DNA from: Acholeplasmataceae bacterium
GTDB taxonomy: Bacteria > Bacillota_I > Bacilli_A > Acholeplasmatales > Acholeplasmataceae
Length of the DNA: 64,000 bases
Direction of reading: 5' to 3'
Assembly: GCA_021108415.1 (NCBI GenBank)
Contig: JAIOQX010000002.1
Coordinates: forward strand, 124,001 to 188,000
Numbering within the stretch: the first letter of the stretch is position 1; each line of letters starts with the position of its first letter. This document shows, piece after piece, positions 11,315-20,751 of the stretch. A program made the translations under genes and the position numbers. The notes beneath the pieces are model-generated. The model was not told the origin of the DNA and did not search any database. It was given only the letters and a program-made list of their open reading frames with translations.

Positions 11315-13798
11315 TTATATGAATAAATTATGATTTGAATCTTCAGTGTCTCCTAAGTAAGTTGCTACACCTGCAATTTCAATGCCTTCAATTAATTCTT
11401 CTTCTTTAATACCCATAATATCCATACTCATTGCACATGCAGTAACTTTAACACCCATGTCCATTGCAGTTTTCATTAAGACTTGAAGAGAATCAACATT
11501 CTTCTTTTTCATAATACCTTTAATCATTTTTGGACCCATACCAGCCATATTCATATTTGATATTGGAAGTTTTTCGGTTCCTCTTGGCATCATTTTGCCA
11601 AACATTTTTTCAATGAATGATTTTTTAACTTTAACTCTTTTTGGTTTTCTTAAAATATTAAGTCCCCAGAATGTAAAGAATAGAGAAACATTTTTACCCA
11701 TTGATTTTGCGCCATTGGCAATAATGAATGCTGCAATCGCTTTATCTAAATCTTGACTAAATACAACAATTGTAGACCCATTTTTAGTTTCCTTAACTTC
11801 AATTCCTTTTTGAACATTCTTTTGTGTACCTTTTTGAATATGAGCAGTAATGACTTTATCATCTCTTTGTACATTTAGTAATGTGTTTCCTGTCTTATCA
11901 GACCATGATTTAATGTCTTTCATAAATCCTGGGTCAGTGGCTTTGACTTCTAAAATATTACCATTTTCAACTTCTTGCATTGCTTTATAAACTTGAACAA
12001 TTGGACCAGGACATTGCAAGCCACATGCATCAATTGAAAGTGTTACTTTGGCTTCATTAACCACTGGAATTGGTTGTTCTTGTTTAACTTTATCTACCAC
12101 TGGCACACCTAAATCATCAGTTAATGTGAAACAAATTTCTGATCCATCATGATCAAATACACAACTATATGATTTAAAACCACCATCTAAGTTTTTAACA
12201 TTAAATCCTTTTTGAGCTAAAATTCTTGTTGCACTATATCCTCTAGTCCCAACAGCACAATAGACATAAATTTGTTGATCTTTAGGGATTTCATCTAATC
12301 TATTTCTTAATTGTGTCAATGGAATATTAATAGATCCTGGAAGAGACTCTAAAATGTATTCTGGTTCTTCTCTAATATCAAGAATGTAGCTACCTTTAGC
12401 TGCAAGTTCTTGCATTTGTTGCCACGTAATAACTTCTACTAATCCATTGATAATATTTTCTGCAACAAAGCCTACCATATTAACTGGATCTTTAGCAGAT
12501 GAGAATGGTGGGGCATAAGCTAAATCAAGATTCTTTAAATCTGTAACTTTCATTTTCGCATATATAGCAGTTGATAACACATCAATACGTTTATCAACAC
12601 CATCATCTCCACCAATCGCTTGCGCACCATAGATTTCTTGAGTTTCTGGATTAAACAAGACTTTCATAGATATTACTGAAGATCCTGGATAATAACTCGC
12701 ATGATTAGTTGGGTGAATATGAATGGCTTTATAAGGCATATTTAATTGTTTTAATGTTTTTTCATTTGCACCAGTAGATGCAACAGTAATATCAAATATT
12801 TTAGCTGCAGATGTAGCTAATGTACCTTTATATGTTTCAGCTAATCCTGAGATATGGTTTGCAACAAATCTACCTTGCTTATTTGCAGGTCCAGCTAGTG
12901 CAGCTGACATAGATTCATGAGTCACCATATTTTCAATTTCAATCACATCGCCAATTGCGTATATATTTTTATCTGATGTCAATAAATTGTCATCAACTTT
13001 AATTGATCCACGTTTTGTTAACTCTAAATTAGCTTTTTTCGCTAAGAAATTATCTGGTCTAACACCAATTGCAAATATAATTAAATCAGTCATGATCGTT
13101 AATCCCGATGACAAGACAACTTTTTTGCCTTCTTGATCAAAAGATTTCACACCATCATTTAATACTAAACCAACACCATTTTCAACAATTTTTTGATGGA
13201 TAATTTGTGCCATTTCATAGTCAAACATCCCCATCACTTGTGGAGCCATTTCGATTAATGAGACATTAATACCTAAATGATGTAAGTTTTCCATCATTTC
13301 AACACCAATAAATCCACCGCCAATAACAACCGCTTTTTTAGGATTGTTATCTTTAATAAATTTAATAATGGTATCCATATCAGGAATGTTTCTTAAAGTA
13401 AATAAATTCTTAGCTTCATTAATCCCTGGTATAGGTGGCTTAATTGGCTGACTGCCCGTTGAAAGCACTAATTTATCATATGATTCCTCATATGACTTAT
13501 CATCATTTAAATTTTTAACTGTAATCTTCTTATTTTTAGGATCAATATCGATGACTTCTGTAAAGTTTCTAATATCAATATTGAATTTATTATGCATATC
13601 TTCTACTGTTTGAACAACTAAACTATCACGTGATGAAATCACTTCACCAATATGATAAGGGAGTCCACAGTTTGCAAATGATATATATTCCCCGCGTTCG
13701 AACAAGATAATCTCAGCAGATTCATCTAATCTTCTTAAACGTGCTGCGGTTGTAGCGCCACCTGCAACGCCACCTACTATTATAATTTTTTTCTTCAT
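11315..13798 (-). CDS. CoA-disulfide reductase-like FAD/NAD(P) oxidoreductase fused to rhodanese, TusA/SirA and DsrE-like domains
   Basis: IIVGGVAGGATTAARLRRLDE and SFANCGLPYHIG (CoADR active-site Cys); IYVYCAVGTRGYSA rhodanese; DACGLQCPGPIVQVYKAM TusA; C-terminal DsrE-like FSQDLDKAIAAFIIANGAKSMG. Confidence 0.88.
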   Translation of the reverse strand: MKKKIIIVGGVAGGATTAARLRRLDESAEIILFERGEYISFANCGLPYHIGEVISSRDSLVVQTVEDMHNKFNIDIRNFTEVIDIDPKNKKITVKNLNDDKSYEESYDKLVLSTGSQPIKPPIPGINEAKNLFTLRNIPDMDTIIKFIKDNNPKKAVVIGGGFIGVEMMENLHHLGINVSLIEMAPQVMGMFDYEMAQIIHQKIVENGVGLVLNDGVKSFDQEGKKVVLSSGLTIMTDLIIFAIGVRPDNFLAKKANLELTKRGSIKVDDNLLTSDKNIYAIGDVIEIENMVTHESMSAALAGPANKQGRFVANHISGLAETYKGTLATSAAKIFDITVASTGANEKTLKQLNMPYKAIHIHPTNHASYYPGSSVISMKVLFNPETQEIYGAQAIGGDDGVDKRIDVLSTAIYAKMKVTDLKNLDLAYAPPFSSAKDPVNMVGFVAENIINGLVEVITWQQMQELAAKGSYILDIREEPEYILESLPGSINIPLTQLRNRLDEIPKDQQIYVYCAVGTRGYSATRILAQKGFNVKNLDGGFKSYSCVFDHDGSEICFTLTDDLGVPVVDKVKQEQPIPVVNEAKVTLSIDACGLQCPGPIVQVYKAMQEVENGNILEVKATDPGFMKDIKSWSDKTGNTLLNVQRDDKVITAHIQKGTQKNVQKGIEVKETKNGSTIVVFSQDLDKAIAAFIIANGAKSMGKNVSLFFTFWGLNILRKPKRVKVKKSFIEKMFGKMMPRGTEKLPISNMNMAGMGPKMIKGIMKKKNVDSLQVLMKTAMDMGVKVTACAMSMDIMGIKEEELIEGIEIAGVATYLGDTEDSNHNLFI

Positions 13799-13821
13799 AT
13801 TTCATACCTCCGACCTATATT

Positions 13822-13850
13822 ATAATACGCTTATTGTGTAAAAAAGTCAA
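13822..13850 (-). promoter_or_regulatory. Sigma-A promoter of the CoADR fusion gene
   Basis: Minus strand TTGACT-N17-TATTAT. Confidence 0.65.
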
Positions 13851-14011
13851 TTAATTAAATAATCTAACATATTTAACATATTTGTTTATTTTTTATATAA
13901 ATTGAAATAATTAATTCACTACTATTTTTTGTTTTTGCTCATCAATCATATCTTAAAATAACGCCCACTTTTTATCTTTTTATGATAAACTAAAAATAGA
14001 GGTACATATCC

Positions 14012-14626
14012 ATGAAAAATATATTAATAACCGGGTTCACCCCCTTTGATGGTGAATCAATCAATCCTTCATATGAATCTATCAAAAATCTTGATGATAC
14101 CATCATGAATTTTCAAATTATAAAAAAGGAAATAGACACTAGTTTTAGTCAATCACATCTTCAACTATTAGCCTACATCAAGACATATCAACCCGTAGCT
14201 GTTATTTTAATAGGTCAAGCTGGTGGTGCTAAACATCTTAGAATTGAACGTGTCGCAATCAACATTCAAGATGCTAGTATACCTGATAATAAGGGCTATA
14301 AGCCAGTCGATCAATATGTTATCAAATCAGCACCAAATGCTTACTTTTCAACGTTTCCATACCATGAAATTGTTGAAAATCTTATTGATGAAGGAATTCC
14401 ATCATCTCTTTCTTATTCAGCTGGAAGCTATGTTTGTAATCATTTACTGTTTCATCTACTGCATTACTTAAAAACAACTAATCAAAATATACCAGCTGGT
14501 TTTATTCATGTGCCCTATATATTTTCTCAAGTTAAAGATAAGAAAGATGTCTATGCAACAGATTTAGAAACCTTGACCAAAGCAATGAATATCATGCTTC
14601 ACACAGTCATTAAGGAGTTATTATGA
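14012..14626 (+). CDS. pcp: Pyroglutamyl-peptidase I (C15 family)
   Basis: ILITGFTPFDGESINPS, LIGQAGGAKHLRIERVAINI, SYSAGSYVCNHLLFHLLHYL, GFIHVPYI. Confidence 0.92.
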   Translation: MKNILITGFTPFDGESINPSYESIKNLDDTIMNFQIIKKEIDTSFSQSHLQLLAYIKTYQPVAVILIGQAGGAKHLRIERVAINIQDASIPDNKGYKPVDQYVIKSAPNAYFSTFPYHEIVENLIDEGIPSSLSYSAGSYVCNHLLFHLLHYLKTTNQNIPAGFIHVPYIFSQVKDKKDVYATDLETLTKAMNIMLHTVIKELL

Positions 14627-16020
14627 AAGATTACACCCTAAAAGAGCTAGTTGATTTACTTGAATCAAACCAATTAAATATCCATGATATTACCAATTAT
14701 TACATAAATCAGATACATACATATGACATGCATCTTAATTCAATTGCAGAAATTAATCCTGATTTACATAAAATCATTCGTGATGTTGAACATTCAGATA
14801 AAAAAAGCATTTTACATGGTCTGCCAATTGTCATTAAAGACAACATCCAGACAAAAGATTATATGCATACCACCGCAAACAGTTATGCATTAAAAGATTT
14901 TTATGCGCCTTATGATGCAACCATTGTAAAGAAAATCAAAGAAGCCGGAATGATCATTTTAGGTAAAACAAATCTATCAGAATTTGCCTATTTTATGAGT
15001 GATCAAAAAATGCCAAGTGGATTTGGATCACTTCATGGTCAAGTTAAACATCCATATGATACAAGAATAGATCCTCTAGGATCATCTACAGGATCTGCAG
15101 TCAGTGTTGCTGCTGATTTAATTCCTATTTCTATAGGAACAGAAACTAATGGCTCACTCATGGCACCAGCATATAAAAACAGTATCACTTCTATTAAACC
15201 TTCTTTAGGATTTGTTTCTAGACATGGTATCATCCCTATATCTCAATTTCAAGATACAGCAGGTCCTATGGGTAAAACTGTTGAAGATTGTGCTTTATTG
15301 CTTGATATTATATACGGATATGACCCAAATGATCGTTCTACAGAAATATGTAACAGCTATAAACCTAAATTCTATGAAGCAACTAAAAAATCAATTAAAG
15401 GTAAGAAAATAGCAATACTAAATTACATCTATAAAGATTTCAGTTACTCAAAAGAGGAACAAGAAATCCTAAAAAATACTAAAAAAATCTTAACTTCATT
15501 GGGAGCCAGTGTTATTGATTTAGATTTCAATTTAGAAGATTTACATAACGATAAAACTTTACTTGTAGAATTTAAGCATGATATAAACACCTATTTTAAT
15601 TCCGTCAAAGATACTTGTTTAATACATTCACTTAAAGACTTAATTGAATTTAATAAGAAAAACAAGGAAATATGCCTTCCTTATGGTCAATCAATATTTG
15701 AATCTGCTCAAAAAACAGATGGCAATTTAGAGAATCCAAACTACACTAATATAAAAGCATTACAGATGAAAAAAGCTGAAAAATTAGAGAATTTATTAAA
15801 AAAACATCAATTGGATGCGGCAATCTCTACTCAAAGAAACTCTTATGCACCAATATTTGGTTCACCTTCAATTACTGTTCCTGCAAAAGCATTGACTGAT
15901 TTAAATCCTATATCTTTATTCTTCTATGGTAAGAAATATGATGATCAAAATTTGATCACAATAGCCAATCAGTACGAAACACACACAAATTATCGCATAC
16001 CCCCAAAATTAAAAGGTTGA
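14623..16020 (+). CDS. Amidase signature family amidase
   Basis: GLPIVIKDNIQT, LGKTNLSEFA, GSSTGSAVSVAADLIPISIGTETNGSLMAPA; overlaps pcp by 4 nt. Confidence 0.88.
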   Translation: MKDYTLKELVDLLESNQLNIHDITNYYINQIHTYDMHLNSIAEINPDLHKIIRDVEHSDKKSILHGLPIVIKDNIQTKDYMHTTANSYALKDFYAPYDATIVKKIKEAGMIILGKTNLSEFAYFMSDQKMPSGFGSLHGQVKHPYDTRIDPLGSSTGSAVSVAADLIPISIGTETNGSLMAPAYKNSITSIKPSLGFVSRHGIIPISQFQDTAGPMGKTVEDCALLLDIIYGYDPNDRSTEICNSYKPKFYEATKKSIKGKKIAILNYIYKDFSYSKEEQEILKNTKKILTSLGASVIDLDFNLEDLHNDKTLLVEFKHDINTYFNSVKDTCLIHSLKDLIEFNKKNKEICLPYGQSIFESAQKTDGNLENPNYTNIKALQMKKAEKLENLLKKHQLDAAISTQRNSYAPIFGSPSITVPAKALTDLNPISLFFYGKKYDDQNLITIANQYETHTNYRIPPKLKG

Positions 16021-16039
16021 GAAATTCTCAACCTTTTTC
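16011..16039. terminator. Bidirectional terminator overlapping the amidase stop codon
   Basis: AAAAGGTTGAGaaattCTCAACCTTTTT. Confidence 0.8.
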
Positions 16040-16345
16040 TATAATATCTATCGATGATTTTTCAACCCAATATGATTGACCGTTATCTAATCGATTTAAA
16101 AAAGCATAATCAACTAAATATCTTCTTAAAATAACATAATCTCCATAAACAGGTTTTAGTATTTGGTTTACCTCTTTTTCACTATATAACCTATCTTTAT
16201 CAAATAGCTTGATGATTAAATGGAGTAAAATAACTTTTTGTTTTTCTTTTTTAGGAAAAACTTTTAATTCAAGTGGAGATAATGATTCTACATATCTTTT
16301 AATCGCTTCATCTAAATCTTTAATCGAAACATCATATTTCATCAT
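16028..16345 (-). CDS. DUF2087 domain protein
   Basis: FPKKEKQKVILLHLIIKLFDKDRLYSEKEVNQILKPVYGDYVILRRYLVDYAFLNR. Confidence 0.75.
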   Translation of the reverse strand: MMKYDVSIKDLDEAIKRYVESLSPLELKVFPKKEKQKVILLHLIIKLFDKDRLYSEKEVNQILKPVYGDYVILRRYLVDYAFLNRLDNGQSYWVEKSSIDIIEKG

Positions 16346-16946
16346 ATACGACTTTCCCTTCGTACCAGGATTTAGCAGCTAAAACTTCTTCTTTACTCAG
16401 TTGATGACCATAATCAGTCCAAAAAACATCTACAATTGCATTTGCACTCTCAAACATTTGTGTAAGTTCTTGTACTTCATGCTCTGGCATCATTTGATCA
16501 TAATGCCCAGATCCTATAAATATTTGTGTATGATTTAAATCAGGTAATTCTAAACCTCTTATGGGAACCATTGGATGAAATAAAATAGCTTTTTCAAACG
16601 CACTTTCATAATGCAACAAGATAGATGCTGCAATATTTGCACCATTAGAATATCCAATAGCAGTTACCTTAGAACGATTAAGCTTATATCTTTTTACTGA
16701 ATCGTCGATAAAATCTCTTAGATTGTGTGTCTCTTCGATTAAACTTTCATAATCAAATTCTGTCATTGAGATTCTTTTATAAAATCTAGGCATACCACAT
16801 TCTAAAATAGCCCCTCTAACACTTAATATATTTGCATCTGGATCGATAAGTTTTCCGATAGATAAGAGATCATGTTCATTACCACCCGTACCATGAAGCA
16901 ATAATAAAGTTTTATCAGATTGTCCTTTTTTAAATATATGTATCAT
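16332..16946 (-). CDS. Phospholipase/carboxylesterase-type alpha/beta hydrolase
   Basis: LLLLHGTGGNEHDLL, AIGYSNGANIAASILL nucleophile elbow, TDYGHQLSKEE. Confidence 0.85.
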   Translation of the reverse strand: MIHIFKKGQSDKTLLLLHGTGGNEHDLLSIGKLIDPDANILSVRGAILECGMPRFYKRISMTEFDYESLIEETHNLRDFIDDSVKRYKLNRSKVTAIGYSNGANIAASILLHYESAFEKAILFHPMVPIRGLELPDLNHTQIFIGSGHYDQMMPEHEVQELTQMFESANAIVDVFWTDYGHQLSKEEVLAAKSWYEGKVVYDEI

Positions 16947-17233
16947 AGTTTCCCTCCATCATGATTTGTTATTGAGTATATAAAATCAAATACTGACTTA
17001 TAAAAGATGACTATTATTAACTACATTTTACCATCATAATGAAAAAAAACTATTTTTTTTTATAAATCAGCCAAAATATCTATAGATATGATTACATCTT
17101 GCTGTTACACGAACAATTATATAAGCTTTTTTTTATATTTATAAAAATACACGGTTTTTTAAATGAAATAATATTGAAATAAGTGTATAATAAATCTAGA
17201 CATATAACATATTTAAAACAGGATGTGGTATAA

Positions 17234-18514
17234 ATGAAAAAAAGAAAATATTGGTACAAATTAGATAATGCTGGAAAAATCTTTCCTGCTGTTTCAAAGG
17301 CAGATCGAAGTAATGTATTTCGTTTATCTTTTTATCTAGACGAAACAATTGATTCTGAGATCCTTGAACAAGCAGTTAATAAAATACTACCTAGATTTGA
17401 AACCTTTGCTGTTCAGATGAAAAATGGATTGTTTTGGAATTATTTTGCTGAAAATCAAAAGTATTTTAGAGTCGAGGAAGAACCTGCACAAATTTGTAAA
17501 TACTTTAAATCAATCAAAAACAGTGGCTTTATGTTTAAAGTCTATTATTTAAATAATAAAATATCTTTAGAAACATTTCACGCAATTTCAGATGGGACTG
17601 GTGCTTTGCATTTTTTAAGATCCATCGTTTTTCAGTATTTTAAATTGCGTGGTTTTACTATGAATCATGAGCATTTGATTTTAAGTGAACTTCCTTATTC
17701 TAAAAAAGAAAGTGAAGATAATTTTGTTTCAAATTACGATAAAAATAACAAACTTAATCTTAAAGAAGAAAGTGCCTACCATCTTACAGGTGAAAGGTTC
17801 CATCAAGACTGGGTATTATTATATAAAATAAAAATAGATTCAAAAGCTTTGATTGATCTTGTTAAAAATAAGTATCAAGCAACAATCACTCAATATCTAA
17901 CTGCTGTATTTGCTTATTCTATTTTTAAAGAATCTGTTGATTTTATTGGACATAAAAAACCTTTAAAGATATTTGTACCTGTAAATTTAAGACCTTATTT
18001 CGATTCAATCACACTTAGAAATTTTTCATTATATATAAAGGCTACCTTTGATAGTGAAAAATCTGATTGGACATTTGAAGAGATGCTTGAACTTACAAAA
18101 ACCTACTTCAATGATCAATTAGACAAACAAAAACTACATGGTAGAATAAATGCTCTAGTTGGTTTTGAAAAAAATCTATTGATTAGAATATTACCATTAT
18201 TTTTAAAACAAATCGCTTTTAAAATAGGATATAATATTTTAGGTGAACGTATAAACAGCTGTTCTATCTCAAACTTAGGTATCTGTAAGCTTCCAAAAGA
18301 TTTAGAATCTAAAATATTGGATGCTGATTTTGTTAATGCTGGCTATGGACTTGCGATGACTTTAATGTCTATAAAAGGAAAAACAAACATCATTTTAAGT
18401 TCACCATTAAAGGATTTATCAACAATCAATTTTATTACAAAAATGTTTGTAAAAGATGGACTAGATGTTATAGTTGATACCAATTATAAGGAGGCATATG
18501 ATGAGATATTGTAA
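17234..18514 (+). CDS. Alcohol acetyltransferase / condensation-domain-like acyltransferase
   Basis: HxxxDG motif in FHAISDGTGALHFLRS; overall AATase-like reading. Confidence 0.65.
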   Translation: MKKRKYWYKLDNAGKIFPAVSKADRSNVFRLSFYLDETIDSEILEQAVNKILPRFETFAVQMKNGLFWNYFAENQKYFRVEEEPAQICKYFKSIKNSGFMFKVYYLNNKISLETFHAISDGTGALHFLRSIVFQYFKLRGFTMNHEHLILSELPYSKKESEDNFVSNYDKNNKLNLKEESAYHLTGERFHQDWVLLYKIKIDSKALIDLVKNKYQATITQYLTAVFAYSIFKESVDFIGHKKPLKIFVPVNLRPYFDSITLRNFSLYIKATFDSEKSDWTFEEMLELTKTYFNDQLDKQKLHGRINALVGFEKNLLIRILPLFLKQIAFKIGYNILGERINSCSISNLGICKLPKDLESKILDADFVNAGYGLAMTLMSIKGKTNIILSSPLKDLSTINFITKMFVKDGLDVIVDTNYKEAYDEIL

Positions 18515-19163
18515 AACATGTCATATTCATTATGATCAAGATCTAGAACATTGCATTTTATGTGATGGTGAACTTGAAATCGAAGAAAAAGATCAATCTA
18601 CTTATAAATTTAAAACCATTACAAAAAAAACAAGAACTAATTTCTTTTATAGATTGTTTATTTTCTTAAATGTAGTCAGTATACTAATTTCTCTAACCCT
18701 TGATTACATGGCCAATCAATCATTATCATGGTCTTTAATTGTATCAGTTACCAATCTATATTCTATAATGATGATTTTAACTTTAGGTAACCCAACATTT
18801 TGGGTATCTAAGTTCACTAAAACAATGATTTTTACCATCTCAATGATTATATTAATTGGACTATCTATCAGAGATCATTCATGGGCAGTTGACATTGTAT
18901 TTCCTCTTGCAGTATCTTCAACAATGCTCGTGTTAACTATACTCATCTTTTCAAATAGAAAGCGTTGGTTTGATTATTTTGCATCACTTTCTATTATCAC
19001 ATTTATAGGTCTAATACCTGGTTTGTTATTGCTATTTGATGTCATTGAAATTACTTGGCCATCACTTGTATGCTTTATTTATGCATCATTAACACTACTT
19101 GGTATGATATTTCTCCCATCAAGTAGTTCTCGAGAAGAATTTAAAAGACGATTTCATATTTAA
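18498..19163 (+). CDS. Zinc-ribbon plus multi-TM membrane protein (DUF6320-like)
   Basis: MMRYCKTCHIHYDQDLEHCILCDGELE then about six hydrophobic segments. Start at 18498/18501 follows AAGGAGG; the track start at 18474 is upstream. Confidence 0.65.
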   Translation: MMRYCKTCHIHYDQDLEHCILCDGELEIEEKDQSTYKFKTITKKTRTNFFYRLFIFLNVVSILISLTLDYMANQSLSWSLIVSVTNLYSIMMILTLGNPTFWVSKFTKTMIFTISMIILIGLSIRDHSWAVDIVFPLAVSSTMLVLTILIFSNRKRWFDYFASLSIITFIGLIPGLLLLFDVIEITWPSLVCFIYASLTLLGMIFLPSSSSREEFKRRFHI

Positions 19164-19176
19164 TCGTCTTTTTTTT
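19143..19176. terminator. Terminator overlapping the 3' end of the zinc-ribbon membrane protein gene
   Basis: AAAAGACGATTtcatatttAATCGTCTTTTTTTT. Confidence 0.75.
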
Positions 19177-19198
19177 ATAAAAAAAAGGTAGACAATTG

Positions 19199-19624
19199 TC
19201 AACCTTCTTGAGTGATTTGATCTTTTATATTCATTTTATCTACCATATAATTAAAAATATCTTTTCTTGTTATAATGCCAATAAATGCACCATAATCATC
19301 AATAACAGGAACAAAGTTTTGTCTTGTTGATATATCTATGATATCTTCCATATTGGTTTGAATAGGTACTGATACATTATTTTTATTTCTAGGTACTTCT
19401 TTTATACCAATTTGTTCTGTCTTTTCAAAATCAATCTCATGATCTTTAATATACCACAACAAATCTCCCTCACTTAAAGTACCAACATAATCTCCATTTT
19501 TATTTAAAACTGGAATCGCACTGTATCTATAAATCTGCATTTTTTCTAATGCTTGTCTAATGGTTGAATCACTATAAATATAAGCCACTTTCTCTTTAGG
19601 CGTCAAACAAAATAGTATGTTCAT
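19199..19624 (-). CDS. CBS-domain protein
   Basis: Two CBS units: STIRQALEKMQIYRYSAIPVLNKNGDYVGTLSEGDLLWYI and MEDIIDISTRQNFVPVIDDYGAFIGIITRKDIFNYM. Confidence 0.85.
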   Translation of the reverse strand: MNILFCLTPKEKVAYIYSDSTIRQALEKMQIYRYSAIPVLNKNGDYVGTLSEGDLLWYIKDHEIDFEKTEQIGIKEVPRNKNNVSVPIQTNMEDIIDISTRQNFVPVIDDYGAFIGIITRKDIFNYMVDKMNIKDQITQEG

Positions 19625-19773
19625 AAAAACTCCTTATCATATTAATTGTTGCTTAAAAAGCGAATTGTTTTTTACACTCATATTATAGCATAAATCTATT
19701 GATATGAACAACAGATAACTTTATGGTAAAAATATGGTAAAATGTATTAAATTATACTTTAGGAGATTCGCAA

Positions 19774-20454
19774 ATGTGTGGAAGATTTACTATAACTTTA
19801 ACTAAAGAAGATTTCATCAACTATCTATCTACATATGATGATATTCATATTGACTTAGATCATATAGTCTTACCAAATTATAATGTTGCTCCAAGTGAAA
19901 ACGTAGTCGCAATGATATCACATAAAGATCAATATCGAGTTGGTCCTCTCAAATGGGGGTTTATTCCTTCTTTTGCAAAAGATATAAAATCGGGATTTAA
20001 AATGATTAATGCAAGAGCGGAAACACTATTAGATAAACTAGCTTTTAAAGATGCTATCATATCAAAAAGATGCGTTATATTTGCAGATAGTTTTTACGAG
20101 TGGAAAAAAGAAGATCATAAAAAAATACCCATGCGAATCAAATTAATCGATCAAGAAATATTCGCATTTGCAGGGCTTTATAGCTCTTACAAAGACAAAG
20201 AACAAACTATACATTCTGCTACCATCATCACTACACAATCTAATGAATTTATGACAAGTATTCATCATAGAATGCCAGTTATTTTAAAAAAGGATGATAT
20301 TGAAGCTTGGTTAAACCATAAAACACTTCATGCTATGTCATATTTAAAACCTTATGACACAAATCAGATGAAGGCTTATGAAGTTTCAAACTATGTAAAC
20401 AATGCATCACATAAAGGTAAAAATTGTATAGAAGAAATAAAAAACACCAATTAA
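19774..20454 (+). CDS. SOS response-associated peptidase / HMCES-YedK family DNA-crosslink protein
   Basis: MCGRFTIT with catalytic Cys2, LKWGFIPSFAKD, MINARAETL, FYEWKKEDHKKIPMRI. Confidence 0.92.
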   Translation: MCGRFTITLTKEDFINYLSTYDDIHIDLDHIVLPNYNVAPSENVVAMISHKDQYRVGPLKWGFIPSFAKDIKSGFKMINARAETLLDKLAFKDAIISKRCVIFADSFYEWKKEDHKKIPMRIKLIDQEIFAFAGLYSSYKDKEQTIHSATIITTQSNEFMTSIHHRMPVILKKDDIEAWLNHKTLHAMSYLKPYDTNQMKAYEVSNYVNNASHKGKNCIEEIKNTN

Positions 20455-20466
20455 GGTGTTTTTTAT
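20440..20466. terminator. Terminator overlapping the 3' end of the YedK-like gene
   Basis: AAAAACACCaattaAGGTGTTTTTT. Confidence 0.75.
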
Positions 20467-20474
20467 TGCCATTA

Positions 20475-20687
20475 TCATAAGATAGCTAAAATGATTATAC
20501 CCAACAAGATTAAGACAATAATTGAATCCAATAATGATGCATTTTTAAACATCATTTTTCGATTAATTTCATCTGGGTTTAGTGATTCTAATAAATCTTC
20601 ATCTTCACATAATAATCTAGATTGTGTATTATCCCAATTGTCATTTATAGCATCAAACTTTCTTCTATAATTTAACATCGATATCAC
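20475..20687 (-). CDS. Small single-TM hypothetical protein (70 aa)
   Basis: Intact ORF with C-terminal hydrophobic tail LLDSIIVLILLGIIILAIL. Confidence 0.55.
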   Translation of the reverse strand: MISMLNYRRKFDAINDNWDNTQSRLLCEDEDLLESLNPDEINRKMMFKNASLLDSIIVLILLGIIILAIL

Positions 20688-20751
20688 CTTCTAAGGTCAT
20701 TATACCACTACTTATTTTTAATGTCATAAAATTGCTTATTTTTATTTTAAA

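Noticed and set aside
16947-17233. 287-bp intergenic region checked for riboswitch or ncRNA
   Set aside because: AT-rich with no strong stem-loop, terminator or conserved motif visible by eye.
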